A stretch of 64,000 nucleotides of DNA from Dechloromonas sp. ZY10 (GCF_041378895.1 NZ_CP144212.1:1101501-1165500); one strand, 5' to 3'; counted from the stretch's first letter, positions 10,698 to 21,388 are shown. Numbers and translations: made by a program. Notes: generated by a model from the letters alone, not told the origin.

Positions 10698-13037
10698 ATG
10701 CTAGAAATCGAAATCGACGGCAAAAAGGCGCAAGTGCCTGATGGCAGCACGGTAATGGATGCTGCACAGCAGGTTGGGGTATACATTCCGCATTTCTGCT
10801 ACCACAAAAAACTTTCGATTGCCGCAAATTGCCGGATGTGTCTGGTGCAGGTGGAAAAGGCTCCTAAGCCTCTTCCTGCCTGTGCTACTCCGGTAACCAA
10901 TGGCATGAAGGTGTTCACCCACTCCGAACTCGCTGTGAAAGCCCAAAAGGGTGTCATGGAGTTTTTGCTGATTAATCACCCGCTTGATTGCCCTATTTGC
11001 GACCAAGGCGGTGAATGTCAACTCCAGGATATGTCGGTCGGTTACGGTCCGATGCAAAGCCGTTACACCGAAGAAAAGCGGGTCGTTTTTCACAAGAATG
11101 TTGGGCCGCTGATCTCCATGGAGGAGATGAGTCGTTGTATCCATTGCACCCGTTGCGTGCGCTTCGGTCAGGAAATTGCCGGCGTAATGGAACTCGGCAT
11201 GGCCAATCGCAACATGCATTCGGAGATCACTACTTTCGTCGGGCGCACGGTGGACTCGGAACTCTCCGGCAATATGATCGATTTGTGCCCGGTAGGTGCT
11301 CTGACCTCCAAACCCTTCCGCTACACTGCCCGCTCTTGGGAATTGCAGCGCCGTAAGTCGGTTAGTCCGCACGATTCGGTGGGTGCCAATCTGGTTATTC
11401 AAGTCAAGCACGATGATGTGATGCGTGTTTTGCCGCGTGAAAACGAAGACGTTAATGAATGCTGGATTTCCGACAAGGAGCGCTTTGCCTATCAGGCATT
11501 GAACTCCGACCAGCGCTTGCTCAAGCCCATGGTCAAGCAAGGCGGTGAGTGGCGTGAAGTTGAGTGGAATGTTGCGCTGGATTATGTCGCGCATGGCCTC
11601 AAGGACGTTTCCCGCGAACATGGTGGCGATGCGCTGGCTGCCTTGGCATCGCCTAGTTCTACGACTGAAGAACTGTATTTGCTGCGCAAGCTGATGGCTG
11701 GACTGGGCAGCTCAAATACTGATTTTCGTCCCCGTCAGAGCGATTTCTCCGCTGATGGCAAGCGCGCTGGTACGCCTTGGTTGGGTTTGCGCCTGAACGA
11801 GATCAAGGATCTTGATGGTGCCTTGGTGGTTGGCTCTTTCCTTCGAAAGGATCACCCCCTGATTGCCCAACGCTTGCGTCAAGCAGCGAAGAAGTTTACC
11901 AAGGTGAGCTTGCTGACTGTTGCTGCTGATGATCAGCTGATCAACCTTCACGCCTGCAAGCTGGTCGCACCTTCTGAGTTGGCACTGGCATTGGCCGCCG
12001 TGGTAAAGGCTGCCGCAGAACTTAAAGGCTTGCCGGTTCCTGCCGATTTGGCCGCGGTCCGGGTTGACGAGATCGCAAGGAGCATTGCCGCGAGTCTTGT
12101 CGATGGTGAGAAGCGTGCTATTTTCCTCGGCAATGTCGTCGAGCAATCGCGTGATGCCACCCAAATCCAGGCTCTTGCCAATCAGCTTGCTGAAATCACC
12201 AAGGCCAGCGTCGGCTTCCTTGGTTCGGCTGCTAACGTAGTTGGCGGCTATGCTGCTGGTGCTGCCTCTAACGGCGCCAATGCGGTGACCATGTTCAGTC
12301 AGCCGCGGAAAGCCTACGTATTGTTTGGCGTTGAGCCCGAATACGATCATGCTGATCCGCAGCTTGCGCTCGCGGCGCTGGAGCGGGCTGCACTGGTCGT
12401 CGCGGTTTCCAGCTTTAAAAATGATCTCGCTCTTAAGTATGCTGATGTCGTTTTGCCGCTTGCGCCATTTACCGAAACGGCCGGCACCTTCGTCAATATT
12501 GAAGGGCGCGTGCAAAGCTTCAATGGCGTGGTTCGTAGTCGTGGCGATGCTCGTCCTGGCTGGAAAATTCTCCGGGTACTTGGGAACGTCCTGAATCTTG
12601 ACGGTTTTGGGTACAACACCAGCGAGGAAGTTCGCGACGAGATCCTTGGTGCTGGCGCTGAGTTTATTGCCGGTTTGAGCAATGGACTGACTGGGGTTAC
12701 GGTGACTTTGCCTGCTGAGCGTCCGGTGAATGGTCCGCTCCAGCGGATCGCTGATGTGCCTATTCACTTTGCTGATGCAATCGCCCGGCGTGCCCCGGCT
12801 TTGCAACAAACTGCTGACAGTGCGGTGCCGATTGCTAGGGCAAACGCTGCAACTCTGGCCAGCGCAGGTGTCAACTGTGGCGACATGGTGCGAATCAAAC
12901 AGGGAGAGGCAGCAGTTCTGATGGCAGCCAAGCTCGATCCAGGTGTTCCTGATCGCTGTGTACGCGTTGCTGCCGCCCACGCTTCTACGGCCACCTTGGG
13001 CGCCATGTTCGGCGACATTTTCATGGAGCGTGCATAA
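10698..13037 (+). CDS. nuoG: NADH-quinone oxidoreductase subunit G (75 kDa)
   Basis: Electron-transfer subunit of the NADH module. The N-terminus has a plant-type [2Fe-2S] motif (FCYHKKLSIAANCRMC with a later Cys). Next come the His-Cys cluster motif HPLDCPICDQGGECQLQD and the [4Fe-4S] motif CIHCTRCVRFGQE. The C-terminal two thirds is a molybdopterin-oxidoreductase-like fold that is catalytically inactive in this family. The 779-residue length is typical of Betaproteobacteria. AAGG precedes ATG 10698, 50 bp after nuoF. Confidence 0.97.
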   Translation: MLEIEIDGKKAQVPDGSTVMDAAQQVGVYIPHFCYHKKLSIAANCRMCLVQVEKAPKPLPACATPVTNGMKVFTHSELAVKAQKGVMEFLLINHPLDCPICDQGGECQLQDMSVGYGPMQSRYTEEKRVVFHKNVGPLISMEEMSRCIHCTRCVRFGQEIAGVMELGMANRNMHSEITTFVGRTVDSELSGNMIDLCPVGALTSKPFRYTARSWELQRRKSVSPHDSVGANLVIQVKHDDVMRVLPRENEDVNECWISDKERFAYQALNSDQRLLKPMVKQGGEWREVEWNVALDYVAHGLKDVSREHGGDALAALASPSSTTEELYLLRKLMAGLGSSNTDFRPRQSDFSADGKRAGTPWLGLRLNEIKDLDGALVVGSFLRKDHPLIAQRLRQAAKKFTKVSLLTVAADDQLINLHACKLVAPSELALALAAVVKAAAELKGLPVPADLAAVRVDEIARSIAASLVDGEKRAIFLGNVVEQSRDATQIQALANQLAEITKASVGFLGSAANVVGGYAAGAASNGANAVTMFSQPRKAYVLFGVEPEYDHADPQLALAALERAALVVAVSSFKNDLALKYADVVLPLAPFTETAGTFVNIEGRVQSFNGVVRSRGDARPGWKILRVLGNVLNLDGFGYNTSEEVRDEILGAGAEFIAGLSNGLTGVTVTLPAERPVNGPLQRIADVPIHFADAIARRAPALQQTADSAVPIARANAATLASAGVNCGDMVRIKQGEAAVLMAAKLDPGVPDRCVRVAAAHASTATLGAMFGDIFMERA

Positions 13038-14087
13038 ATGGATGCGGTTATGAATTTCGGCCAGGGTATTTTCGGGGGAGCCTGGCCGGCAGTCTGGGCC
13101 TTGCTCAAGATTGTCCTGATCGTTGCGCCCTTGATGCTGAGTGTTGCTTATCTTACTTGGGCTGAGCGCAAGGTGATTGGCTACATGCAGGTTCGTATCG
13201 GTCCCAATCGGGTTGGCCCGTGGGGGCTGATTCAGCCGATTGCCGACGGCCTGAAGCTGTTGCTCAAGGAAATCATCGTTCCCAGCGGTGCCAATAAAGC
13301 AATTTTCATCATCGCTCCGATGTTGGCAATCGCGCCTGCGCTCGCTGCTTGGGCAGTGGTTCCCTTTAATGAAACCCTTGTACTCGCCAATATCGATGCA
13401 AGCCTGCTGTATATCATGGCGATTACGTCGATGGGGGTTTATGGGATCATCCTGTCTGGTTGGGCATCTAACTCGAAGTATGCCTTTCTTGGTGCGATGC
13501 GCTCGGCGGCGCAGATGGTTTCCTACGAAATCTCTATGGGTTTCTCGCTCATCTGTGTGTTGATGGTTTCGAACAGTCTGAATCTTGTCGATATCGTCAA
13601 GGCACAGGATCAAGGCATGCTGGCAGGGATGGGACTTAATTTCCTCTCTTGGAACTGGTTGCCTCTGTTGCCGATGTTTCTTGTCTATCTGATTTCCGGT
13701 GTCGCAGAAACCAACCGGGCGCCTTTCGATCTGGCGGAAGGTGAGTCCGAGATCGTTGCCGGTTTCCATGTCGAATACTCCGGTATGGCCTTCGCCGTCT
13801 TTTTCCTGGCTGAATACGCCAACATGATTCTGATTTCGGCGCTGACCTCAATCATGTTTCTTGGTGGTTGGCTGTCGCCGGTTGGTTTCCTGCCGGATGG
13901 GATTCTTTGGCTGTTTGCAAAAATGGCCTTCATCCTCTTCCTGTTCCTCTGGTTCCGCGCCACTTTCCCCCGCTATCGCTATGATCAGTTGATGCGTCTG
14001 GGCTGGAAGGTGTTCCTGCCGATCTGTCTGATCTGGCTCCCCGTTGTTGGCATCTGGATGATGTCACCGCTGAATATCTGGAAGTGA
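13038..14087 (+). CDS. nuoH: NADH-quinone oxidoreductase subunit H
   Basis: Membrane subunit at the base of the quinone chamber. The 349-residue protein has about eight membrane helices. Signatures are [20 protein letters not shown], the acidic loop [26 protein letters not shown] split across the quinone site, and [14 protein letters not shown]. The ATG directly abuts the nuoG stop codon with no gap. Confidence 0.97.
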   Translation: MDAVMNFGQGIFGGAWPAVWALLKIVLIVAPLMLSVAYLTWAERKVIGYMQVRIGPNRVGPWGLIQPIADGLKLLLKEIIVPSGANKAIFIIAPMLAIAPALAAWAVVPFNETLVLANIDASLLYIMAITSMGVYGIILSGWASNSKYAFLGAMRSAAQMVSYEISMGFSLICVLMVSNSLNLVDIVKAQDQGMLAGMGLNFLSWNWLPLLPMFLVYLISGVAETNRAPFDLAEGESEIVAGFHVEYSGMAFAVFFLAEYANMILISALTSIMFLGGWLSPVGFLPDGILWLFAKMAFILFLFLWFRATFPRYRYDQLMRLGWKVFLPICLIWLPVVGIWMMSPLNIWK

Positions 14088-14097
14088 GGAGAGACTA

Positions 14098-14586
14098 ATG
14101 GGTTCGATGAAGGAAATCTTCAACAGCCTCTTCCTCAAGGAATTGTTGAAGGGTATGTCGGTTACCGGGCGCTATTTTTTCGCTCGCAAGATTACTGTTC
14201 AGTATCCTGAGGAAAAAACGCCGCAGAGTTTCCGTTTTCGTGGATTGCACGCCTTGCGCCGCTACCCCAATGGCGAGGAGCGCTGCATTGCCTGCAAACT
14301 GTGCGAGGCAATTTGTCCGGCGATGGCTATCACCATCGAGGCGGAGCCGCGCGATGACGGTTCTCGGCGCACCACCCGGTACGATATTGATCTGACCAAG
14401 TGCATTTTCTGTGGCTTCTGCGAAGAGGCCTGTCCGGTTGATGCCATCGTCGAGACGCGGGTATTCGAGTATCACGGCGAAAAGCGCGGTGATTTGCACT
14501 ACACCAAGCAGATGTTGCTGGCCAACGGTGATCGCTACGAAGCGCAAATCGCCGAAGACCGGCAACTTGATGCCCCTTATCGCTGA
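14098..14586 (+). CDS. nuoI: NADH-quinone oxidoreductase subunit I (two [4Fe-4S] clusters)
   Basis: Carries clusters N6a and N6b, which relay electrons to N2. Two ferredoxin motifs are clear: [12 protein letters not shown] and [12 protein letters not shown]. The protein has 162 residues. GAGGAGA about 5 bp ahead supports ATG 14098; ATG 14107 is an in-frame alternative. It is 10 bp behind nuoH. Confidence 0.97.
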   Translation: MGSMKEIFNSLFLKELLKGMSVTGRYFFARKITVQYPEEKTPQSFRFRGLHALRRYPNGEERCIACKLCEAICPAMAITIEAEPRDDGSRRTTRYDIDLTKCIFCGFCEEACPVDAIVETRVFEYHGEKRGDLHYTKQMLLANGDRYEAQIAEDRQLDAPYR

Positions 14587-14598
14587 CAGGTGCCCGCT

Positions 14599-15195
14599 AT
14601 GGATTTTCAGACTTTTGTGTTTTTTGTATTGTCGGCGATTCTGATCATTGCTGGCCTGAGGGTTATTACTGCGCGTAATCCGGTGCATGCAGCTTTGTAT
14701 CTGATCCTTGCATTTTTTACTTGCGGCGGTATCTGGGCCTTGTTGCAGGCAGAGTTTCTCGCGATTGCGATCATCTTGGTCTATGTTGGCGCGGTGATGG
14801 TGCTGTTCCTGTTTGTGGTGATGATGCTTGATATCAACATCGACAGGATTCGTCAGGGGTTCTGGAATTATTTGCCGCTGGGTGCAATGCTCGGTTTGCT
14901 GATGGTGATGGAGATGGGTTTGGTGCTGGGTAGCAAGTATTTTCAGGTGCCAGCATCAGAGGCGGTTATACCTGCCGGCGTATCGAATACCAAAGCTATC
15001 GGTGAGTTGATGTTCTCGGACTATGTCTATCCGTTCGAACTGGCTTCCATCGTTTTGTTGGTCGGCATGATCGCCGCGATTGTGCTGACTTACCGTGGTC
15101 CTAAGCCTTCCAAAAATACTAATCCGAATCAGCAGGTCTTCGTCAAGGCGAAGGATCGCGTGCGTGTCCTGCAGATGCCGGTTGAAAAAGACTGA
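14599..15195 (+). CDS. nuoJ: NADH-quinone oxidoreductase subunit J
   Basis: Five-helix membrane subunit involved in proton pumping. It starts [20 protein letters not shown] and contains the conserved third-helix segment [23 protein letters not shown], which holds the pi-bulge in known structures. The C-terminus is a charged cytoplasmic tail. ATG 14599 is preceded by GACAGG; a GTG at 14590 is less likely. Length is 198 residues. Confidence 0.96.
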   Translation: MDFQTFVFFVLSAILIIAGLRVITARNPVHAALYLILAFFTCGGIWALLQAEFLAIAIILVYVGAVMVLFLFVVMMLDINIDRIRQGFWNYLPLGAMLGLLMVMEMGLVLGSKYFQVPASEAVIPAGVSNTKAIGELMFSDYVYPFELASIVLLVGMIAAIVLTYRGPKPSKNTNPNQQVFVKAKDRVRVLQMPVEKD

Positions 15196-15209
15196 ACGAC
15201 GGGGCGCCA

Positions 15210-15521
15210 ATGCTTACACTGACTCTTTCGCATTTTCTGGTACTGGGGGCAATTCTCTTTGCTATCAGCGTGGTCGGCATTTTCCTTAACCGGAAAAACC
15301 TGCTGGTTCTGCTGATGGCGATTGAATTGATGTTGCTCGCGGTCAACATGAATTTCGTGGCCTTTTCGCACTATCTGCAAGATTTGTCTGGCCAGGTTTT
15401 CGTGTTCTTCATCCTTACCGTTGCTGCAGCTGAATCAGCGATCGGTCTGGCCATCCTGATTGTGCTGTTCCGTAACCTCAAGAGCATCCATGTGGATGAC
15501 CTGGGCGGCTTGAAGGGGTAA
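15210..15521 (+). CDS. nuoK: NADH-quinone oxidoreductase subunit K
   Basis: Small three-helix membrane subunit with the key buried glutamates in [16 protein letters not shown] and [13 protein letters not shown], both used in proton translocation. Length is 103 residues, near the family norm of about 100. It sits 14 bp after nuoJ and 2 bp before nuoL. Confidence 0.96.
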   Translation: MLTLTLSHFLVLGAILFAISVVGIFLNRKNLLVLLMAIELMLLAVNMNFVAFSHYLQDLSGQVFVFFILTVAAAESAIGLAILIVLFRNLKSIHVDDLGGLKG

Positions 15522-15523
15522 CC

Positions 15524-17560
15524 ATGGAAATGCAAAAACTATATCTGCTTGTTCCGCTGGCACCGTTGGTCGGGGCCATGGTGGCTGGTCTCTTTTGTCG
15601 TGTGATTCCCCGTTGGGTTGCTCACACCGCAACCATTGCCGGAGTTGCCGTCGCATTCATAGCGTCCTTGATCATTTTCAAGGATGTAATGGCCGGCAAT
15701 ACCTTTAATGGCACGGTTTACACTTGGCTGACCAGTGGCGATTATAAATTCGAAGTCGGTTTCATGATCGATACCCTGACCACGACGATGATGATCGTCG
15801 TGACTTTCGTGTCACTGATGGTGCATATCTACACCATGGGTTACATGGAAGAGGATCCGGGTTACAACCGCTTCTTCAGCTACATCTCGTTGTTCACCTT
15901 CTCCATGCTGATGCTGGTGATGAGCAACAACTTCATGCAGCTTTTCTTTGGCTGGGAAGCTGTTGGTCTCGTCTCTTACCTGTTGATCGGTTTCTGGTAC
16001 ACCCGTCCGACTGCGATTTTCGCCAACATGAAGGCATTCCTGGTTAATCGGGTCGGCGACTTCGGCTTTATCCTCGGTATCGGTCTGGTGCTGACCCACT
16101 TCGGTTCGCTCGATTATGTGACTGTCTTCAACAAGGCGCCGGAACTCGCCAACACGACGATCAATCTGTTTGCTGATCGCGAGTGGGCTACCGTGTCCTT
16201 GATGACCATTACCTGTATCTGCCTGTTTATCGGTGCGATGGGTAAGTCGGCGCAAGTGCCGTTGCATGTGTGGCTGCCCGACTCGATGGAAGGTCCGACC
16301 CCAATCTCTGCGCTGATTCACGCGGCAACCATGGTTACCGCTGGGATCTTCATGGTCTCTCGGATGTCGCCACTGTTTGAGCTGTCTACCACTGCGCTGT
16401 CCTTCGTGATCGTGATCGGTGCCATTACCGCGTTGTTCATGGGTTTTCTCGGGATCATCCAGAACGATATCAAGCGGGTGGTGGCTTATTCGACGTTGTC
16501 TCAGCTCGGTTACATGACGGTAGCACTGGGCGCTTCTGCTTACTCGGTAGCGATTTTCCACCTGATGACCCATGCATTCTTCAAGGCGCTGCTGTTCCTC
16601 GCTGCAGGTTCGGTGATCATTGGCATGCATCATGATCAGGATATTCGCAATATGGGTGGTCTGCGCAAATACATGCCGATTACCTGGATCACGTCGCTGA
16701 TCGGTTCTCTTGCTCTGATTGGAACTCCTTTCCTTTCCGGCTTCTATTCCAAGGACTCGATTATCGAGGCTGTTGCTCTGTCGCATATTCCGGGCTCCGG
16801 TTTTGCGTACTTTGCAGTGATGGCTGGTGTTTTCGTCACTGCGTTCTATTCCTTCCGGATGTATTTCCTGGTGTTCCACGGAGAGGAGCGCTTTGGCAAG
16901 GCTGATCACCATGATCATCATGGCGACCATGACGACGAGGAGGCGACTCACGACCACCACCATGGGTTGGCACCCGGCCAAAAACCGCACGAGACTCCGT
17001 GGGTGGTTACCCTGCCACTGGTTCTTCTTGCCATCCCTTCCATGCTGGTTGGCTATGTCGCGATCGAACCGATGGTTTTTGGTGACTATTTCAAGGGCGT
17101 TATCCATATCGACCATGCAGCGCACCCGGCGATGGCCCATCTGGCAGAACATTTCCACGGTGCTGCTGCGATGGGGGTTCATGCGCTTACCACGCTGCCG
17201 TTCGTCCTCGCCCTCTCGGGTGTGGTTTTGTCGTGGTTCTTCTACATGAAGCGTCCGGATATCCCGGCTGCGATTCAGCGGCGTTTCTCGGTGATTAATA
17301 CCCTGTTCGAAAACAAGTACTACTTCGACAAGATCAACGAGGTCATTTTTGCCGGTGGCTCCCGGCTGCTGGGCAAGGCGCTGTGGCGTGGCGGTGATGT
17401 TGCTATCATCGACGGCATCATCGTTAATGGCTCGGCCAAGCTGGTTGGCTGGATTGCGGCAGTGGTTCGCTTCTTCCAGACCGGCTATGTCTATCATTAC
17501 GCATTCACGATGATCATCGGCGTATTCGTGCTGATGACCTTGTGGATCAACCGCGCCTAG
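15524..17560 (+). CDS. nuoL: NADH-quinone oxidoreductase subunit L (antiporter-like)
   Basis: Distal antiporter-like proton channel with the long lateral C-terminal helix. The 678-residue protein includes FFGWEAVGLVSYLLIGFWY, GKSAQVPLHVWLPDSMEGPTPISALIHAATMV and STLSQLGYM, which carry the conserved Glu, Lys and His residues. A hydrophilic loop at about residues 460-482 (16901-16968) is unusually rich in His and Asp (nine His), which could bind metal. That is inference; such loops vary between species. Confidence 0.97.
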   Translation: MEMQKLYLLVPLAPLVGAMVAGLFCRVIPRWVAHTATIAGVAVAFIASLIIFKDVMAGNTFNGTVYTWLTSGDYKFEVGFMIDTLTTTMMIVVTFVSLMVHIYTMGYMEEDPGYNRFFSYISLFTFSMLMLVMSNNFMQLFFGWEAVGLVSYLLIGFWYTRPTAIFANMKAFLVNRVGDFGFILGIGLVLTHFGSLDYVTVFNKAPELANTTINLFADREWATVSLMTITCICLFIGAMGKSAQVPLHVWLPDSMEGPTPISALIHAATMVTAGIFMVSRMSPLFELSTTALSFVIVIGAITALFMGFLGIIQNDIKRVVAYSTLSQLGYMTVALGASAYSVAIFHLMTHAFFKALLFLAAGSVIIGMHHDQDIRNMGGLRKYMPITWITSLIGSLALIGTPFLSGFYSKDSIIEAVALSHIPGSGFAYFAVMAGVFVTAFYSFRMYFLVFHGEERFGKADHHDHHGDHDDEEATHDHHHGLAPGQKPHETPWVVTLPLVLLAIPSMLVGYVAIEPMVFGDYFKGVIHIDHAAHPAMAHLAEHFHGAAAMGVHALTTLPFVLALSGVVLSWFFYMKRPDIPAAIQRRFSVINTLFENKYYFDKINEVIFAGGSRLLGKALWRGGDVAIIDGIIVNGSAKLVGWIAAVVRFFQTGYVYHYAFTMIIGVFVLMTLWINRA

Positions 17561-17592
17561 CGTGAATAGTTCGCAGAAAAGCAAGGAATAAA

Positions 17593-19077
17593 ATGTCGAC
17601 TTACCCGCTGCTATCCCTCGCAATCTGGGTTCCGATTATTGCCGGTGTGTCCGTTTTGGCTACCGGCAATGACAGGAATGCTCCGCTGGCGCGGATGCTG
17701 GCCCTGATTGGTGCTATCGCCGGATTCCTGATCACGATTCCGTTGTGGACCGGTTTCGATCCCAATAACGGAGGCATGCAGTTCGTTGAACTGCAGACCT
17801 GGATCCCGCGCTTCAACATCAATTATCACCTCGGCACCGATGGCATCTCGATGCTGTTTGTGGTGCTCAATAGCTTCATTACCGTGATCGTCGTCGCTGC
17901 CGGCTGGGAAGTGATTCAGGAGCGTGTGGCCCAGTATTTCGCCGCCTTCCTGATCATGTCCGGTTTGATGAACGGTATTTTCACGGCGATGGATGGCGTT
18001 CTTTTCTATGTTTTCTTTGAGGCATCGCTGATTCCGCTGTATTTGATCATCGGCGTCTGGGGTGGCCCGAACCGGGTCTACGCAGCGTTCAAGTTTTTCC
18101 TTTATACGCTGTTCGGTTCGCTGCTTTTCCTACTCGCCCTGATGTATCTGTTTATCCAGTCTGGCGGCAGCTTTTCGATTCTTGAGTGGCACAAACTGCC
18201 GATTGGCTTGGGTCCGCAGATTTGGCTGTTCCTCGCATTCCTGATCGCTTTCGCGGTCAAGGTCCCGATGTTCCCGGTCCATACCTGGTTGCCGGACGCC
18301 CACGTTGAAGCACCTACCGGTGGTTCCATCGTGCTGGCGGCGATTGGCCTGAAACTCGGGGCTTACGGTTTCCTGCGGTTCTCGCTGCCGATTGCGCCTG
18401 ACGCATCGCACGAATTGGCTGGACTTGTGATTACCCTGTCGCTGATTGCTGTGGTTTACATCGGCTTTGTCGCCCTGATCCAATCGGATATGAAAAAGCT
18501 GGTGGCTTACTCGTCGATTGCACACATGGGCTTCGTCACCTTGGGCTTTTTCCTGTTTAGCCCGATGGGTATCGAGGGCGCACTGGTTCAGATGATTTCG
18601 CACGGTTTCGTGTCCGGGGCCATGTTCTTCTGTATCGGCGTCATGTATGACCGTGTGCATAGCCGCCAGATCGCCGATTACGGCGGTGTGGTGAACACCA
18701 TGCCGAAATTTGCTGCTCTGTTCATGCTGTTCTCGATGGCGAATGCCGGCCTTCCGGCAACTTCCGGTTTCGTTGGCGAATTCATGGTCATTCTCGGTGC
18801 GGTGAAATTCAACTTCTGGGTGGCGCTACTGGCTGCAACCTCGATGATCCTCGGTGCTGCCTATACTCTGTGGATGTACAAGCGAGTGATTTTTGGCGAT
18901 ATCGGCAACGACCATGTGCGGGAACTGACCGATGTTAATGGCCGAGAATTTGTGATCCTCGCCGTTCTGGCCATCTGTACGTTGTGGATGGGTGTTTATC
19001 CGCAGCCCTTTACCGAAGTGATGCACTCCTCGGTCAACGACCTGTTGCGCCACGTCGCCATCAGCAAGATTCAATAA
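17593..19077 (+). CDS. nuoM: NADH-quinone oxidoreductase subunit M (antiporter-like)
   Basis: Second antiporter-like proton channel of complex I. The 494-residue protein has about 14 membrane helices. Conserved segments include VFFEASLIPLYLIIGVWGG (helix-5 Glu), AFAVKVPMFPVHTWLPDAHVEAPTGGSI (Lys and His) and YSSIAHMGFVTLG. It starts ATG 17593 after GCAAGGAATAAA and precedes nuoN by 12 bp. Confidence 0.97.
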   Translation: MSTYPLLSLAIWVPIIAGVSVLATGNDRNAPLARMLALIGAIAGFLITIPLWTGFDPNNGGMQFVELQTWIPRFNINYHLGTDGISMLFVVLNSFITVIVVAAGWEVIQERVAQYFAAFLIMSGLMNGIFTAMDGVLFYVFFEASLIPLYLIIGVWGGPNRVYAAFKFFLYTLFGSLLFLLALMYLFIQSGGSFSILEWHKLPIGLGPQIWLFLAFLIAFAVKVPMFPVHTWLPDAHVEAPTGGSIVLAAIGLKLGAYGFLRFSLPIAPDASHELAGLVITLSLIAVVYIGFVALIQSDMKKLVAYSSIAHMGFVTLGFFLFSPMGIEGALVQMISHGFVSGAMFFCIGVMYDRVHSRQIADYGGVVNTMPKFAALFMLFSMANAGLPATSGFVGEFMVILGAVKFNFWVALLAATSMILGAAYTLWMYKRVIFGDIGNDHVRELTDVNGREFVILAVLAICTLWMGVYPQPFTEVMHSSVNDLLRHVAISKIQ

Positions 19078-19089
19078 ACGGTAGCCGAC

Positions 19090-20568
19090 ATGTTCGAGAA
19101 TTTCGTTGTTCCTGACCTCGTGCCTGCTGCGCCAGAGCTTTTTCTGGCCTTCATGGCGCTCGCCATCCTGCTGGTTGATGTTTTCGTCAAGGATTCCCGT
19201 CGGACCCTGACTTTCTTCCTCAGTCAGGCCGCGCTGATCGGTTGTGCCGTGATTCAGTTCGCGACCAGTACCGGGGAAATCACCTATACCTTCAGCAACA
19301 TGTTCGTCGATGACTTGATGGCGGATTTGTTGAAGATTTTCCTGTACATGACCGTCATTGTGGTGTTGTTCTATTCCCGGGCCTACATTGCCGAACGTGA
19401 GGCGATGAACAAGGGTGAGTACTATGTACTGGCCTTGTTTGCGACCTTGGGCATGATGGTGATGATCTCTGCTAATCACTTCCTGACCATTTACATTGGT
19501 CTCGAACTGCTGTCCCTGTCGCTTTATGCGATGGTTGCGATGAACCGAGATTCGGTAGTCTCTACCGAGGCGGCAATGAAGTATTTTGTCCTTGGCGCCT
19601 TGGCCTCCGGCTTGTTGCTGTACGGTATGTCGATGATTTACGGCGCCACTGGCACGCTGGAAATCACGGCAATTGCCGAGCAGTTGTACGGCGGTGCTGC
19701 CAACAAGAGCGTCCTGGTGTTTGGTCTTGTCTTCCTGGTGGCTGGCCTTGCCTTCAAGTTGGGTGTGGTTCCCTTCCACATGTGGATTCCCGACGTTTAT
19801 CACGGTGCTCCGACCTCGGTTACCTTGCTGATCGGTTCTGCGCCCAAACTCGCTGCTTTTGCCATCACCATGCGCTTGCTGGTCAACGGCCTGATTACCC
19901 TGTCTCAAGACTGGCAACAGATGTTGATCATCCTTTCGGTTCTGTCGATGGCGATTGGTAACTTGGCTGCGATTGCTCAGACCAATCTGAAGCGCATGCT
20001 GGCTTACTCGGCAATTTCCCACATGGGTTTCATGCTGCTCGGGATCGTCACCGGCGTTGTTGGCGGCGATGCTCGCTACGCCCTTAACGCCTACAGTTCG
20101 GCGATGTTCTACATCGTGGCATATGTTCTGACCAGCCTCGGTACCTTTGGCATCATCCTGCTGATGTCGCGTGCCGGTTTCGAGGCCGAAGAGCTTGAGG
20201 ACTACAAGGGTTTGAACAAGCGCAGTCCGTGGTTTGCAGCGGTCATGTTGATGCTGATGTTCTCGATGGCCGGCGTGCCCTTCTTTGTCGGGTTCTTTGC
20301 CAAGTTTTCAGTGCTGCAGGCGGTGGTTGCTGCGGGTTACATGTGGCTCGCGATTGTTGCCGTCCTCTTCTCGCTGATCGGTGCGTTCTACTACCTGCGC
20401 GTAGTCAAGATCATGTATTTTGATGCACCGGTTGACGAGACGCCGCTGCAGGCCTGCGGTTCCATCAAGCTGCTGGTATCGCTCAATGGCATTGCCGTGG
20501 CTGCGTTTGGCCTGGCGCCCCAGATGTTGATGTCGCTTTGCGCATACGCTCTGCTTCGCTCGCTCTAA
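19090..20568 (+). CDS. nuoN: NADH-quinone oxidoreductase subunit N (antiporter-like)
   Basis: Third antiporter-like subunit and last gene of the operon. Signatures are [47 protein letters not shown] and [13 protein letters not shown]. The 492-residue protein ends 22 bp before a strong terminator, which closes the transcription unit. Confidence 0.97.
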   Translation: MFENFVVPDLVPAAPELFLAFMALAILLVDVFVKDSRRTLTFFLSQAALIGCAVIQFATSTGEITYTFSNMFVDDLMADLLKIFLYMTVIVVLFYSRAYIAEREAMNKGEYYVLALFATLGMMVMISANHFLTIYIGLELLSLSLYAMVAMNRDSVVSTEAAMKYFVLGALASGLLLYGMSMIYGATGTLEITAIAEQLYGGAANKSVLVFGLVFLVAGLAFKLGVVPFHMWIPDVYHGAPTSVTLLIGSAPKLAAFAITMRLLVNGLITLSQDWQQMLIILSVLSMAIGNLAAIAQTNLKRMLAYSAISHMGFMLLGIVTGVVGGDARYALNAYSSAMFYIVAYVLTSLGTFGIILLMSRAGFEAEELEDYKGLNKRSPWFAAVMLMLMFSMAGVPFFVGFFAKFSVLQAVVAAGYMWLAIVAVLFSLIGAFYYLRVVKIMYFDAPVDETPLQACGSIKLLVSLNGIAVAAFGLAPQMLMSLCAYALLRSL

Positions 20569-20590
20569 GTCTAGTCAGTTGAACCGCATG

Positions 20591-20617
20591 AACGCCCCGC
20601 TGGTCGGGGCGTTTTTC
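20591..20617 (+). terminator. Intrinsic terminator of the nuo operon
   Basis: AACGCCCCG and CGGGGCGTT form a perfect 9-bp GC-rich stem with a 5-nt loop, followed by TTTTCT. It begins 22 bp after nuoN and is the first strong terminator after tpiA-secG. Confidence 0.92.
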
Positions 20618-21010
20618 TATGGTTCAGGCTTGGTTGCACCAGGAAATTGTCGAGGTTTCTTGGCAGTCTGCTTAATGAGGGGGGGCAGTTGGTTTTTTGC
20701 TGGCACCACGTGAGTGACCCGATTGTCGCGGATCCTCTTTCACGTCGGTCGAATTCGCTTCTTTTGTGCGAATGTCTAATTCAAAACCCGCGTGGTTTTT
20801 ATCTGGCGCAATGGCGGCAGCGGAAATTATGGGGCTGTAACCTTTTGCGTTTGCGGGCTGGCAAGATCGCGTTCCAAGGCAGGGATTTTTTGCGTGGCGC
20901 AAGTGCTTCTTGCGCATGGCTAGTTTGAGGCTTGCCCGAAACCATGTAGGGGAAAATTCATGGTCGGGACAGTTGATGTCCTGGGCGGAAAGAATAAATT
21001 TGGGAAATTA
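20618..21010. other. Gene-poor intergenic stretch after nuoN
   Basis: About 390 bp between the nuo terminator and the tRNA terminator. I see no convincing gene, RNA or repeat. The only longer open frame (20647-20928, plus) has no good ribosome site, no recognizable motif and Cys/Trp/Leu-rich content unlike its neighbours. Confidence 0.6.
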
Positions 21011-21037
21011 AAAAAGGCTCCCAAAGGAGCCTTTTTT
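21011..21037 (-). terminator. Terminator of the minus-strand tRNA-Leu genes
   Basis: AAAAAGGCTCC and GGAGCCTTTTT form an 11-bp stem with a 4-nt loop, 8 bp beyond the 3' end of the first tRNA-Leu(CAG). Read on the minus strand it ends in a T-run. The A-run on the other side means it may also stop rightward transcripts. Confidence 0.88.
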
Positions 21038-21044
21038 GAAATTT

Positions 21045-21129
<85 letters not shown>

Positions 21130-21145
21130 AGGTACAGAAGCCAGC

Positions 21146-21173
21146 ATTATAATGGTTTAAAACCATGTTGCAA
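21146..21173 (-). promoter_or_regulatory. Promoter of tRNA-Leu copy 1
   Basis: On the minus strand, TTGCAA (21168-21173) and a consensus TATAAT (21146-21151) are 16 bp apart, placing +1 about 10 bp before the mature tRNA. The spacer holds a dyad, ATGGTTTAAAACCAT. Confidence 0.8.
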
Positions 21174-21256
21174 GCTTTTTGTTACTGCAGATAATCGTTT
21201 TCAGCTTGGCTGATGTGAGACAATCTGCATTTCTTCGCGGCAACTTGTCGTTTGCC

Positions 21257-21341
<85 letters not shown>

Positions 21342-21360
21342 TCAGGTGCGAAGAGCCGCC

Positions 21361-21388
21361 ATTATAGGCTAGAATAAAGTGATGTCAA
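21361..21388 (-). promoter_or_regulatory. Consensus promoter of tRNA-Leu copy 2, overlapping the rnr start
   Basis: On the minus strand, a perfect TTGACA (21383-21388) and a perfect TATAAT (21361-21366) have a 16-bp spacer. The -35 box covers the second and third bases of the rnr ATG (21382-21384) and the next codon, so this promoter and rnr translation initiation share the same bases. Confidence 0.85.

Noticed and set aside
11712..13769. Long minus-strand open frame opposite nuoG and nuoH
   Set aside because: Shadow of strongly supported genes, caused by codon bias; His/Gln/Arg-rich product with no domain.
20647..20928. 93-residue plus-strand open frame after the nuo terminator
   Set aside because: No good ribosome site, no recognizable motif and atypical composition; probably chance.
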